This document shows positions 9,793 through 18,433 of a stretch of DNA of 37,337 bases, in pieces. The DNA comes from Emcibacteraceae bacterium. Its GTDB lineage: Bacteria; Pseudomonadota; Alphaproteobacteria; Sphingomonadales; Emcibacteraceae. The position numbers were made by a program, and so were the translations under genes. Below the pieces are notes generated by a model. The model was not told the DNA's origin. It worked only from the letters and a program-made list of their open reading frames with translations, and did no database searches. Position 1 is the stretch's first letter. Every line of letters starts with the position of its first letter. The stretch lies in NCBI GenBank assembly GCA_016744185.1, contig JADGEY010000014.1, forward strand, positions 343 through 37,679. Reading direction: 5' to 3'.

Positions 9793-11052
9793 TTACAGTA
9801 AGAATTCTTTTATTTTTGGGTGGTTTAAAAAATTATGAGGACTGGAAGAAAGCCCGTAAGCCCCAGAATAAAAGACTATAATATAGTCACCGACTTCAAT
9901 ATAAGGAAGATCAACCTTCTCTCCCAAACGATCTAAAGGCGTGCATAAACAACCAACAATATTTACATTTTCAAGATTATTTGAGCATAAGTTTTTCTTG
10001 CTCATTTTATTTCCGACAACAATAGGGTAATTTTTTTTCAATATTTGACCAAAATTACCCGATGCCGCCAAATGATGATGCATACCGCCATTAGTTACAA
10101 TATAGGTCTGTCCCCTAGATATTTTACGGTCAATTACCTTACAAACGTAAAGCCCAGATTCAGCGGTAATGTATCTGCCAAATTCCATAACAACATCTGT
10201 TTCTGGAAATTTTTTCTTAAAGCCCTGAACCAGCGGCGTTAATTTCTCTCCCAAAGACTTTAAATTTAACGCTTTATCCCCTGGAAAATAAGGGATTCCA
10301 AAACCACCGCCGATATTTAAAGCCCTCAGCGGAACCTCAGAAAAAACCGCCAGCTTTACAGCAAGGTCAAAGGTTTTTTCCGCCGCTTCTATTAACGCCT
10401 CTTCCCGTAAATTTTGCGAGCCATTAAAAATATGAAAGCCCATAAAGATAAGATCAGTTTCATTAAGTGTTGATAATATTTCAGGGACTTGTTCAGCGTC
10501 AATACCGAAAGGCGATGCCCCTCCCCCCATTTTCATTCCTGATGATTTAAGCTCAAAATCTGGATTTACTCTAATTGCAACTTTAACTTTTCTGCTAAGC
10601 TTTTTTGAAATTTTGATAATTCGCTCTAATTCCCCCGCTGACTCAGCATTAATGATAGCGCCAGATTCAATGCTCGTTCTTAATTCATTATCACTTTTCC
10701 CCGGCCCTGCAAAAGAAATCTCACTTGGGTTCTGCCCGCAACTTATCGCAAGCTTAAGCTCTCCCACGGACGCTACATCAAATCCATCAACAAGATGCCT
10801 AACGTAAGAGATTAGGTCAGGCATAGGGTTCGCCTTTAAAGCATAATGGAGTTTAATTTCATCAGGCAGATACTTACGAAGATCAGAAATACGGCTTTTA
10901 ATTAAGGCGCTATCATAAGCATAAAAAGCATTTCCAGCTGTTTTTTTTGCAAGCTGACTAATTTTAATGCCGCCAATAGTAAGCTCCCCATCAATTACAG
11001 GAAAGCCCGTAACCTCACTATGAACAGGTCGTTTTTTTTCTTTTTTAATCAT
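9793..11052 (-). CDS. PLP-dependent decarboxylase, exosortase A system-associated (fold type III, DAP/ornithine decarboxylase-like)
   Basis: PLP-Lys motif HYALKANPMPDL, GGGFGIPYFPG, EFGRYITAESG, CTPLDRLGEKV; abuts the acyl-CoA ligase-like gene. Confidence 0.92.
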   Translation of the reverse strand: MIKKEKKRPVHSEVTGFPVIDGELTIGGIKISQLAKKTAGNAFYAYDSALIKSRISDLRKYLPDEIKLHYALKANPMPDLISYVRHLVDGFDVASVGELKLAISCGQNPSEISFAGPGKSDNELRTSIESGAIINAESAGELERIIKISKKLSRKVKVAIRVNPDFELKSSGMKMGGGASPFGIDAEQVPEILSTLNETDLIFMGFHIFNGSQNLREEALIEAAEKTFDLAVKLAVFSEVPLRALNIGGGFGIPYFPGDKALNLKSLGEKLTPLVQGFKKKFPETDVVMEFGRYITAESGLYVCKVIDRKISRGQTYIVTNGGMHHHLAASGNFGQILKKNYPIVVGNKMSKKNLCSNNLENVNIVGCLCTPLDRLGEKVDLPYIEVGDYIIVFYSGAYGLSSSPHNFLNHPKIKEFLL

Positions 11053-12585
11053 CTATAATAAACTCATCATTTTATCACTGGTTGCTTTACGATCAATTTT
11101 ACCATTTGGGTTATGAAAGATACTTGTTTGGATAATTTTTTTAGGCACCATATAGTTTGGCATATTTTCTCTACAATATTTTAAAAGTTCGGCTTCTTGA
11201 AAACACTCCCCCTCACCCTTCTTTGCCGAAACAGCCGCATGGATAACCTGTCCTAACTCATCATTACTGACCCCTACCGCAACCGCTTCCACTATATAAC
11301 CGCTGCTTATCATGATTTCTTCAACTTCTGTGGGGCTAACCCTATAGCCAGATGTTTTAATCATTTCATCTGTTCGCCCCACAAAATATAAAAATCCCTC
11401 TTTATCCCTCTTTACCATATCTCCTGACCAAACGGCAATTTCACTGCATCTTTCTGGAAAGCTGATCCTCGGCAGGGTTTTAAATTTTTCATCTGTTTTC
11501 GCTTTATTGCCCCAATAGCCTTTACTAACAAGAACGCCGGCATGAACAAGCTCTCCCACCTCGCCTGCCTTACATATTTTCCCATCGGCTCTTAAGATAT
11601 ATATATCAGCCTGTGGGATTGCTTTACCAATGGAAGTGGGGCGAGTTTTAATTTCTTTCGGGTCAAGATAGGTCGATCTAAAGGCTTCGGTAAGACCATA
11701 CATTAAATAAATATCACTGGTAGGGAGCTTCTTTGAAAGTTTTTTTGTAATTTGAACAGGCATTCTGCCGCCTGTTGTCGCAATATAACGAATATTCTTG
11801 CTTATTTCTTGTGACCATTCCAGCGTAGATAATTTTATCCATAAGGGCGGCACGAGTGTAATACCTGTAACTCTATGTTTTAAAGACATTTTAAGAACGT
11901 CAGAGGGCATAAGGTAATTCATGATTACCACAGATGCCCCAACTGCAAAGACCGTTGTAAGCTGGCTAAAGCCTGCATCAAAACTAAAAGGCAGGATTGA
12001 TAAAATTCTATCATCAGGGCTATGCCTTAAATAAGAGGCAACAGACAGCGCCCCCTGCACCATATTATCATGGCTAAGAACCACTCCTTTTGGGCTGCCC
12101 GTACTGCCCGAAGTATAAAAAATAGCCGCAATATCGTCTTTTGAAAGAACGCAGGGTTTTTTAAAGCCCCTACCATCTTCCTGAAAACCATCGAACTCTT
12201 TTCCTATGCAAAGAGATTTCTCTATCAATATATCCTTCTTATTTAAAGCTAAAAGGCGAGAAGGTGACGTTATCATAAGCCTTACATTACAGTCCGTTAA
12301 AATATGCCGAACCTGCTCTGACTTTAAAGATGGATTAATAGGAACAAAAACTATTCCCGCATATGCCGCAGCAAAACAGCTTAAAGCAGCATCAAAGCTG
12401 TTTGGTAAATATATTGCTGCACGGTCTTGTTCTTTCAGTCCCATAGCTAAAAATCTTTGCCCAAGTTCTGCTATTTTTTTATAAAGCTCTTTATAAGTCA
12501 CCGCTTCATCTTTATAAAAAATAGCAATATTATCTGGTGTTTTTTCAGCAGAGTTTCTGATTAAATCCGGTAATGTGACAATCAT
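11053..12585 (-). CDS. AMP-forming acyl-CoA/aminoacyl ligase, exosortase A system-associated
   Basis: YTSGSTGSPKGVVLSH, YGLTEAFRSTYL, WSGDMVKRDKEGFLYFVGRTDEMIKTSGYRVSPTEVEE, NGKIDRK. Confidence 0.93.
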   Translation of the reverse strand: MIVTLPDLIRNSAEKTPDNIAIFYKDEAVTYKELYKKIAELGQRFLAMGLKEQDRAAIYLPNSFDAALSCFAAAYAGIVFVPINPSLKSEQVRHILTDCNVRLMITSPSRLLALNKKDILIEKSLCIGKEFDGFQEDGRGFKKPCVLSKDDIAAIFYTSGSTGSPKGVVLSHDNMVQGALSVASYLRHSPDDRILSILPFSFDAGFSQLTTVFAVGASVVIMNYLMPSDVLKMSLKHRVTGITLVPPLWIKLSTLEWSQEISKNIRYIATTGGRMPVQITKKLSKKLPTSDIYLMYGLTEAFRSTYLDPKEIKTRPTSIGKAIPQADIYILRADGKICKAGEVGELVHAGVLVSKGYWGNKAKTDEKFKTLPRISFPERCSEIAVWSGDMVKRDKEGFLYFVGRTDEMIKTSGYRVSPTEVEEIMISSGYIVEAVAVGVSNDELGQVIHAAVSAKKGEGECFQEAELLKYCRENMPNYMVPKKIIQTSIFHNPNGKIDRKATSDKMMSLL

Positions 12586-12667
12586 TTAACTTTATGTCCT
12601 TTAAGATTCCATATCCATATAGTATAAAGATTGAAAATTGCAAAACAACTAAGATTTTAGGGTATTC

Positions 12668-12964
12668 ATGACGCATATGATAAAGTCAGAAGATATAAAT
12701 TTAAAACAAGAAACCTCCATTACCAAAAATATCCGTGAGATTCTTCGTGCGAGCCTTCAGCTTGATGATAGAGCCGATGATTTAACTGCGGATTCTCTGC
12801 TTCTTGGGGAAATTCCAGAACTGGATTCTATGGCTGTTGCAATGGTCATTGGATCATTAGAAGATGAATTTGAAATTCATATAGAAGCCGATGAAATAAG
12901 CGGTGAGACTTTTGAAACTTTTGGCAGTCTTTGTGCTTTTATAAAAGATAAGTTAGAAAATTAA
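12668..12964 (+). CDS. Acyl carrier protein, exosortase A system-associated
   Basis: 98-aa acidic protein with phosphopantetheine-type motif EIPELDSMAVAMVI; divergent from the ligase gene. Confidence 0.9.
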   Translation: MTHMIKSEDINLKQETSITKNIREILRASLQLDDRADDLTADSLLLGEIPELDSMAVAMVIGSLEDEFEIHIEADEISGETFETFGSLCAFIKDKLEN

Positions 12965-13035
12965 ATTAATCATATTATAGTTTTTTCATGACATATATAA
13001 AAATAAGATCAAAATAAAAAGAAAGAAGCACGCGC

Positions 13036-14136
13036 ATGACAAAGAAACTCATCCATCTTATTGCCGCAGCGCGCCCTAATTTTATGAAAATTGCTCCCCT
13101 CTACCATGCTTTATCTAAAGAAGATTGGTGCGAAGCTAGAATTATTCATACGGGGCAGCATTATGATGCAAATATGTCGGATGATATTTTTAAAGATTTA
13201 ATGCTCCCCTCTCCTCATATTCATTTAAGCGTCGGCACGGGGTCACATGCAGAGCAAGTGGGCAACGTGATGATTGCCTATGAAAAGATCACTCAAACGG
13301 AACGCCCCGACCTTCTTGTCATTGTGGGGGACGTTAATTCAACCGCCGCCTGCGCCATGGTTGCCGCCAAAGAGCATATTAAAGTCGCCCATCTCGAAGC
13401 AGGGCTACGTTCTGGTGACAGGCGCATGCCAGAAGAGATTAACCGCCTTGTAACCGATGCGATTTGTGATTATCTATGGACTCCCTCCTCCGATGCTGAT
13501 GAGCATCTTCGAAAAGAAGGGCATCCAGAAAATAGGATCATTCGGGTGGGCAATATTATGCTGGACAGCTATGAAATGATCCGTGATAAAATTAATGCAG
13601 AAAAATCTCCTGCTAAATTTGGACTAACAGAAGGGAATTATGGCATTGTAACAATGCACAGACCCTCTAATGTCGATGAAAAACCAATATTAGAAATGCT
13701 AATGTCTCAAATCATTGAGGTTTCACAAAGGCTTCCTCTTCTTTTTGCGGTGCATCCTCGCACGAAAAATGCTCTGCAAAAATTTGATCTATGGGGCAAA
13801 GCGAATAATACTCAAAATCTAACCCTTGTAGAGCCTATTAGTTACCGCCCTTTCATGAGCCTTGTCAAAACAGCAAAGCTTATCATTACAGATTCGGGCG
13901 GCATTCAAGAAGAAGCCACTTACCTTAATATCCCCTGCCTAACATTAAGAGAAAACACAGAACGCCCGATCACCATTACAGAAGGAACAAATAAACTCAT
14001 TAAACCTGAAAGCTTACTTAAGGACGTTGATAGCGTCCTGTCTGGTCAGTGGGCTTCAAGCCGCAAACCTGAATTATGGGACGGAAAAACAGCAGAGCGG
14101 ATAGTCACCGAAATTAAAAAAATTCTTTTAAATTAA
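13036..14136 (+). CDS. wecB: UDP-N-acetylglucosamine 2-epimerase (non-hydrolysing)
   Basis: AARPNFMKIAPL, HTGQHYDANMSD, VGDVNSTAA, HLEAGLRSGDRRMPEEINR, TDSGGIQEEA, RENTERPITI. Confidence 0.95.
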   Translation: MTKKLIHLIAAARPNFMKIAPLYHALSKEDWCEARIIHTGQHYDANMSDDIFKDLMLPSPHIHLSVGTGSHAEQVGNVMIAYEKITQTERPDLLVIVGDVNSTAACAMVAAKEHIKVAHLEAGLRSGDRRMPEEINRLVTDAICDYLWTPSSDADEHLRKEGHPENRIIRVGNIMLDSYEMIRDKINAEKSPAKFGLTEGNYGIVTMHRPSNVDEKPILEMLMSQIIEVSQRLPLLFAVHPRTKNALQKFDLWGKANNTQNLTLVEPISYRPFMSLVKTAKLIITDSGGIQEEATYLNIPCLTLRENTERPITITEGTNKLIKPESLLKDVDSVLSGQWASSRKPELWDGKTAERIVTEIKKILLN

Positions 14137-15431
14137 AGTTTTTGTGATCCTTTGCCAAATTCTGGATAAGCTTCCATACCCAGTTCGGCAAGGTCACTGC
14201 CTTTTTCTTCATCTTCTGGTGAAAGGCGAATGCCTCCTAGATACTTTAATATTGTCCAAGAGATAAAAGCCATAGAAAAAACGAACAGACCGACCGAAAT
14301 AACGCCTATGGCTTGGGTAAGAAAAGTTACATTCCCTGCATCATTCGTAAAAACCACCGCCAGCGTCCCCCATATTCCGCAGAATAAATGAACGGGAATT
14401 GCCCCGACAACATCATCGATTTTAAACCTATCCAGCAAAGGAACAGTGAGCACAACAATGCAGCCGCCGACAGCCCCGATTAATATAGCCTCTCCAATGA
14501 CAGGCGTTAACGGCTCTGCCGTAATCGAAACAAGCCCTGCAAGCGCGCCGTTTAGAATCATCGTTAAATCAATTTTTTTATATAAAAATTTTGTTAAGAT
14601 AAGGGCTGCGACTACTCCGCCGCATGCCGCCATATTGGTGTTTACAAAAACTTTTGCTACAGCATCAGCATCTATTGCAGAGGCAAGCGCAAGCTGTGAT
14701 GCACCATTAAATCCAAACCAGCCAAGCCATAAAATAAAAGTTCCAAGGGTTGCTAAAACGAGTGATGACCCTGGAAGTGGTTTTACACGCCCCCTAAAAT
14801 CATATTTATCAAAACGTGGTCCTAAAATAATAGCCCCTGCAAGAGCCGCCCAGCCGCCAGAAGAATGAACCAAGGTTGAACCTGCAAAGTCACTAAACCC
14901 AAGCTCATCAAGCCACCCGCCGCCCCATTCCCATGAAGCCTGAATAGGATAAATAAAGCCCGCTAAAATAATGACAAAAATCAGAAAAGGGAAAAGTTTT
15001 ACCCGCTCTGCCATCGTTCCAGAAATAATAGAAGCGGTGGTAGCAACAAAAACCATCTGAAAAAACCAGTTCGCGCTCGAAGAAAAACCTAATTTTATTT
15101 GTGGCTCTTTATTAGAACCCCAAAATAAATCAAATGTTCCCATAAAGCCGCCCTCAACACCAACATACATTAGATTATAGCCCACCAGAAAATACATTAT
15201 TCCTGCAACAGCATATAGGCTAATATTTTTTACGCATATGGTGGCTACATTCTTTGTTCTTACAAGCCCTGCTTCGAGCATACAGAACCCTGCTGCCATC
15301 CACATAACCATAAAGCCGCCAATTAAAAACAATAATGTATTTAAAATATAGGCTAGCTCATTCCCTGAAATTATTCTTTCATCTTGAATAATGGAACTAT
15401 CAACGAGAACGGCTGATGCAATCATTAACAT
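14133..15431 (-). CDS. amt: Ammonium transporter
   Basis: MWMAAGFCMLEAGLVRTKN, DFAGSTLVHSSGGWAALAGAIILGPR, LWLGWFGFNGAS; ~11 TM segments. Confidence 0.96.
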   Translation of the reverse strand: MLMIASAVLVDSSIIQDERIISGNELAYILNTLLFLIGGFMVMWMAAGFCMLEAGLVRTKNVATICVKNISLYAVAGIMYFLVGYNLMYVGVEGGFMGTFDLFWGSNKEPQIKLGFSSSANWFFQMVFVATTASIISGTMAERVKLFPFLIFVIILAGFIYPIQASWEWGGGWLDELGFSDFAGSTLVHSSGGWAALAGAIILGPRFDKYDFRGRVKPLPGSSLVLATLGTFILWLGWFGFNGASQLALASAIDADAVAKVFVNTNMAACGGVVAALILTKFLYKKIDLTMILNGALAGLVSITAEPLTPVIGEAILIGAVGGCIVVLTVPLLDRFKIDDVVGAIPVHLFCGIWGTLAVVFTNDAGNVTFLTQAIGVISVGLFVFSMAFISWTILKYLGGIRLSPEDEEKGSDLAELGMEAYPEFGKGSQKL

Positions 15432-15485
15432 AATTCTCTCTCCTTATTATAAAGCCGCTTTTTGCGGGACTCCCAACATAAGAAA

Positions 15486-15501
15486 AGCAAGATACATGCC
15501 A
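15486..15501 (-). promoter_or_regulatory. Sigma-54 (-24/-12) promoter for the ammonium transporter gene
   Basis: Minus strand TGGCATG-TATC-TTGCT against TGGCACG-N4-TTGCW; predicted TSS ~15475, 5' UTR ~44 nt before the ATG at 15431. Confidence 0.75.
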
Positions 15502-15569
15502 AAGGCTATGTTATTGTAATATATGGGTTTTTAATAATATTCAAAACGTCATGACTTTTAATTTGATTA

Positions 15570-15594
15570 AAAAATATGCATATTTTTAATATGC
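15570..15594. promoter_or_regulatory. Palindromic activator-site candidate upstream of the sigma-54 promoter
   Basis: Perfect 18-bp palindrome AAAAATATGCATATTTTT (15570-15587) overlapping GCATAT-N5-ATATGC (15578-15594), ~100 nt upstream of the predicted TSS. Confidence 0.4.
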
Positions 15595-15678
15595 CTAACA
15601 ATTAACCATAAGAGCAATATTATTTGTAAGTAATTTTTTTTATTATCCGCCCCTAAAAAAACTCTGCTCTTAACTTGT

Positions 15679-16872
15679 TTAAACCGTCCTCATCTTACGT
15701 TTATTATAGTTTAGAAGAATAACCATATTCAATATAAGAGCTGCAATTATTACGAAAACAATCATATTTAACCTTGCCCAGCCAAATTCTGCAAAAATAA
15801 TCCCCGCAGAAAAAGACGCAAGCGCCGTCATGCCATAAACAATAAAGTCATTCATTCCTTGAGCGAGTGCTTTTTCATGGGGCTGGTACGATGAGGCAAC
15901 CCATGTTGTTCCTGCTGTGAACATAAAATTCCAGCCAACTCCAACAAAAATTAAACCTAAATAAAAATTTAAAAGCTCTTCTGCATAAAGGTTAATTGAT
16001 GCCGTCATTGCCATAAGAGCTAATCCTACGCTAATTATTTTTATAGGACCAAATTTTTTAATAAGATGTCCCGTAAAAAACGCAGGTAGGAACATTGCCA
16101 CGCTATGCCACTGGATTGCATGAGCAGCACTATCAACGCCGAAACCACAGCCTTTAATCGCCAGCGGGGAAGCGGTCATAACAAAAGACATTAACAAATA
16201 CCCCCCCGCAGCATTAAGGCTCGCACATAGAAATATAGGACGTTTAAGGATTGCCATAGCCTTGACTTTTGGTACATCTTTTGTGACGATAACCTCTTTT
16301 TCTCTTGGTGGGAATTTTAAAAATGATAATGGTATTTGCGTTCCTAATGTAAAGATCATAACAGCAACATATGCCCCCATATAAGTCCCAGGGGCAACAA
16401 CATCATTTAACGCAAGCGCAATGGTAGAGCCAAGAAAAGCGGCGACAAGCCCCCCTGTTAGCACGTAAGAGACAGCTTTTTCATGCATTTTTCCCTGACT
16501 AACCTCTAATGCAGCAAAACGGTAAAAACTTGCTACCGCTTGAAAGCCGCCATGTAAAAAAGTGGCGAAACAAAAAAGAGGGAAATTCATTTCATAAATT
16601 GCAATGCAAGCAATCAGCCCGCTCATAAAGCCAAGTAACGAGCCAAAGCGAAATATCATTTTACGCCCATATCTTTTCATAAGCATAGACATGGGAATAG
16701 CGCAAAATGCAGCCCCTAGAACGGCTATTGCGATAGGAAGGGTCGCATATATGATCTCTGAACTTAATATTTGCCCGACAAACCCTGAAAAAGTAACCAT
16801 AATAATAGTAGAGCTTACCGAACAAATCTGGCAGATTGTTAACAGTAAGATATTTCGTTTTTCATAAGGCAT
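15679..16872 (-). CDS. MFS transporter
   Basis: 12-TM pattern, MLMKRYGRKMIFRFGSLLGF between TM2 and TM3. Confidence 0.88.
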   Translation of the reverse strand: MPYEKRNILLLTICQICSVSSTIIMVTFSGFVGQILSSEIIYATLPIAIAVLGAAFCAIPMSMLMKRYGRKMIFRFGSLLGFMSGLIACIAIYEMNFPLFCFATFLHGGFQAVASFYRFAALEVSQGKMHEKAVSYVLTGGLVAAFLGSTIALALNDVVAPGTYMGAYVAVMIFTLGTQIPLSFLKFPPREKEVIVTKDVPKVKAMAILKRPIFLCASLNAAGGYLLMSFVMTASPLAIKGCGFGVDSAAHAIQWHSVAMFLPAFFTGHLIKKFGPIKIISVGLALMAMTASINLYAEELLNFYLGLIFVGVGWNFMFTAGTTWVASSYQPHEKALAQGMNDFIVYGMTALASFSAGIIFAEFGWARLNMIVFVIIAALILNMVILLNYNKRKMRTV

Positions 16873-16882
16873 TTCATATACT

Positions 16883-17641
16883 CTATAGAGTTAAAATAAG
16901 TCCATCATATGCAGGCTTTACTGTATCTGGAAGCTGTGATTTTAAGGTCTCGTAATCAAGCTGCCAGTTCATATGAGTTAAAATAACTTTCTTTGGTTTA
17001 AATTTCTTCACATATTCTAGTATTTGTTCAAGATGACAATGACTTGGATGAGGTTTGTAACGTAAACAATCAACAATCCAGAGGTCTAAATTATAAAAAT
17101 ATTCTTCGCTCTTCTTTGGAATTTTGTTAAAGTCTGTTGTATAGCAGAAATTCCCTATTTTATAGCCAAAATTTATCATTCCCCCATGAATAAGTTCTAT
17201 GGGCTGAAAAATTAGATTTTCTATTTTAAAAGCATCAAGATCGATCTCATGAAGCTTGGCAACGGCGGGGTATCCAGCGTGGCTTTCAAAGATATATTTA
17301 AACCTATGATAAAGTATTTTTAGAGTTTGCTTATTGCCATAAAGAGGAATTTTTTGATCCATAATTTGTGAAATTGCTCTAATTTCATCTATTCCATGAG
17401 TATGATCCGCATGATCATGAGTATAGAGAATCGCATCAAGATGATTAATATTCGCGCTTAAGCATTGCTCTCTAAAATCAGGGCCTGTATCGATCATGAT
17501 GGAAAGACCGTCCTGCTCTATTAATATAGAAGATCTTCTGCGTCTGTTTTTTGGGTTATCTGGATCACAAACTCCCCAGTTCCCCCCTATTTTAGGAACG
17601 CCCTGTGAAGTACCGCAGCCTAGAATGGTAATCTTCATCAA
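16883..17641 (-). CDS. MBL-fold metallohydrolase (PhnP-like)
   Basis: LGCGTSQGVPKIGG, IDTGPDFREQ, THDHADHTHGIDE, ILTHMNWQLDYE. Confidence 0.92.
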   Translation of the reverse strand: MMKITILGCGTSQGVPKIGGNWGVCDPDNPKNRRRRSSILIEQDGLSIMIDTGPDFREQCLSANINHLDAILYTHDHADHTHGIDEIRAISQIMDQKIPLYGNKQTLKILYHRFKYIFESHAGYPAVAKLHEIDLDAFKIENLIFQPIELIHGGMINFGYKIGNFCYTTDFNKIPKKSEEYFYNLDLWIVDCLRYKPHPSHCHLEQILEYVKKFKPKKVILTHMNWQLDYETLKSQLPDTVKPAYDGLILTL

Positions 17642-17647
17642 ATGTCC

Positions 17648-18433
17648 TTAAGCTTGAGGTCTGGAAGCCTGCGTAAAATGATTGAAGAAATTATCCGTTG
17701 TGACTTTGATAAGCTCATCTACGGGAACATCTAACAGCTTGCTTAAAAAATCTATTGTATGTTTTACAAAAGCCGGCTCATTTGATTTGCCCCTAACCGG
17801 CACAGGCGCAAGATACGGCGCATCTGTTTCAACAAGCATTCGCTCAAGAGGAATTGTTTTAACGGACGCTTGCAAAGCCTTTGCGCTGTTGAAAGTTACA
17901 ATGCCAGAAATAGAGATCATGCAGCCTATATCCAAACTTTGTTCTAAGAATTTTTGTGACGCTGTAAAACAATGAATAACCGCAGGATATTCACCTTTTT
18001 CCATTTCAGAGCGCATAATTTCAGCCACATCATCATCAGCGTCCCTTGCATGAACGATAAGAGGGATTTGCAGCGCCCTGCTTGCTTCTATATGAGCGAT
18101 AAAATTTTGTTTTTGCATATCACGCGGCGCATGTTCATAAAAATAATCAAGCCCTGTCTCACCAATAGCGATGATTTTTTTAGGAGCAGCCAGTTCAATC
18201 AGCTTCTGCGCTGTGATATTTGGCTCATTCTCTGCTTCATGAGGGTGCGAGCCGGCCGTACCGTAGATATGATCCCATTTATTTGCAATTTCCAGCACTT
18301 CATCATATTCGCTCAGCCGTGCATTAATCGCCAGCATCACCCCGACCCCCGCTTGCCCAGCACGCTCAATCACGGCTTCGACATCCTCTTTCATGCTGCC
18401 ATAATTTAAATGGCAATGGCTATCAACGATCAT
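17648..18433 (-). CDS. TatD family hydrolase
   Basis: MIVDSHCHLNY, IGETGLDYFYEHAPRDMQKQNF, PLIVHARDADDD, LVETDAPYLAPVPVRGKSNEP. Confidence 0.95.
   Translation of the reverse strand: MIVDSHCHLNYGSMKEDVEAVIERAGQAGVGVMLAINARLSEYDEVLEIANKWDHIYGTAGSHPHEAENEPNITAQKLIELAAPKKIIAIGETGLDYFYEHAPRDMQKQNFIAHIEASRALQIPLIVHARDADDDVAEIMRSEMEKGEYPAVIHCFTASQKFLEQSLDIGCMISISGIVTFNSAKALQASVKTIPLERMLVETDAPYLAPVPVRGKSNEPAFVKHTIDFLSKLLDVPVDELIKVTTDNFFNHFTQASRPQA

Noticed and set aside
12586-12667. Divergent ligase/ACP intergenic region as a regulated bidirectional promoter
   Set aside because: Divergence is real, but no -24/-12 or clear -35/-10 elements or operator could be supported by eye.
14446-14868. 140-aa plus-strand ORF
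   Set aside because: Antisense shadow of the ammonium transporter gene.
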